64,000 nt of DNA from Cardinalis cardinalis (taxonomy: Eukaryota; Chordata; Aves; Passeriformes; Cardinalidae). Location: assembly GCA_014549065.1 (NCBI GenBank), contig JACDOX010000009.1:11537188-11601187 (forward strand), given 5' to 3'. Positions 63,108-64,000 of this stretch are shown piece after piece. The notes beneath the pieces were generated by a model. It ran no database searches. It saw nothing but the letters and a program-made list of their open reading frames with translations, and was not told where the DNA came from. How positions within the stretch are numbered: position 1 is the first letter of the stretch; each line of letters starts with the position of its first letter. The translations under genes and the position numbers were made by a program.

Positions 63108-64000
63108 CATGCAGACTCCAGAAAGGACAAAGGGCCTTGCCAGAGCAGGGATGTAAAAGGCCTTTTTTTAAATTAATATTTGGCAACAGGAAACAAGCTT
63201 CTTTCATGGTGGTTATTTTAAACATTTGATATCTATTAAGACCACTGCTCACTGTTTCAAAATTGAAAAGTCTCATGGACTTTTCTGGGTTTTTTTNGTG
63301 AGGAGTGACATCAAGTCCATCAGAGGGTCTTTCCATTGTGGTCATCAGGCAATCCTGCTCCTCTCTGTGTGAATTTATTCCGAACCAGTAACCCATGCCT
63401 GGGACTGGGCACTGCCAAGTCGGGTGAATCTGCCCCTTGACAAAGGACAGGCTGTCTCATTACAGTGCCTAGCGTGATGTCAGCAGTGTGGTTGCTGCTC
63501 TCTGAGATCACTGCTTCTCTGGGGAAGGGGAGGGCAGGAGGTCAGCCCTGCCAGCCCAGCCTGAGGAATGCCTCCGTGCTGGCTCTAATTGTGCTCCTGT
63601 GGCGAGGAGCTCAGAAATGAGAGACTAAGCTGCTGTGCTGGGAGGACTNTTGGGAGGTTTTTCACATGGTAGCCTATTCAACAAAGCCCATAAATACACC
63701 CACGCTGGGGCACGGCTGCCATTCTGACCCAGGCTATTTGTTTCCTTCTTGCCTGATTATTGAGGATTAATATTCTGCCTTCTTGGCCCCTGTAATATTC
63801 TGGTCTTGAGCGAGCATAGGAAACAGCTTATCCTATCAAATAAAGTGATAGGGAATGATTCTTGAATGCTTGATCATTCTTGTCATTCTGTTTGACAACT
63901 CTTTTTGTTTTGTAAATGTGCAGTAAGACCTTTGATCCCTGAGCTGGTCACATTGAGTTCACTGCTCAGGCTGAGGCCCTGCTGTGCATTCAGTGAAGGT

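Larger units (their letters stand above)
49420..64000. other. Region upstream of AGR2, no gene recognised
   Basis: 14.6 kb with CR1 copies, simple repeats and unique AT-rich sequence. I looked on the minus strand for AGR3-like exons (segments like GRYSNRLY, DGQYVPR, WGD) and found none, and no other exon could be supported. A minus-strand TATAAAAGG lies at 51373-51381. The stretch 63110-64000 is GC-richer and could be regulatory, with no direct evidence. Confidence 0.65.

Overview
This is a stretch of a vertebrate nuclear chromosome, most likely from a bird. The evidence is spliced genes with GT-AG introns and AATAAA polyadenylation signals, several 5'-truncated CR1 retroposons of the avian type, compact introns and a CpG-island promoter. 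Isolated single N bases are scattered throughout with no N runs, which looks like masked polymorphic or low-quality positions rather than gaps. I see no bacterial or viral gene organisation and no CRISPR array, rRNA or tRNA. Only three protein-coding genes can be supported; nearly all other open frames are chance.

Layout. (1) Positions 1-6305: the 3' end of BZW2 (eIF5-mimic protein 1), plus strand, two last coding exons and 3'UTR. (2) 6306-23340: about 17 kb without a recognisable gene, holding two CR1 remnants and a 34-bp duplication. (3) 23340-24480: a CpG island with CCAAT, GC-box, CRE-like and octamer motifs and a GC-rich minisatellite; it is the promoter of TSPAN13. (4) 23909-38941: a complete six-exon TSPAN13 (203 residues), plus strand, with an 11-kb first intron containing CR1 fragments. 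(5) 39075-44190: the convergent interval between TSPAN13 and AGR2. (6) 44190-49370: complete coding region of AGR2 (seven coding exons, 172 residues), minus strand, plus a predicted non-coding first exon with a TATA-like box at 49317-49402. (7) 49420-64000: 14.6 kb upstream of AGR2 with CR1 copies, an (ATCT)n microsatellite and simple tracts, but no recognised exon.

The gene order and orientation BZW2(+), TSPAN13(+), AGR2(-) is the same as on human 7p21.1, so this is an ordinary conserved syntenic block. The genes are not an operon and do not share a pathway: BZW2 acts in translation-start control, TSPAN13 in membrane microdomains, and AGR2 in ER folding of secreted proteins such as mucins. 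I found no previously undescribed system. The points most worth checking are the predicted AGR2 promoter and first exon, the length-quantised CGTCA-bearing minisatellite at the TSPAN13 promoter, the lack of AGR3 exons within 14.6 kb of AGR2, and a few unexplained open frames.
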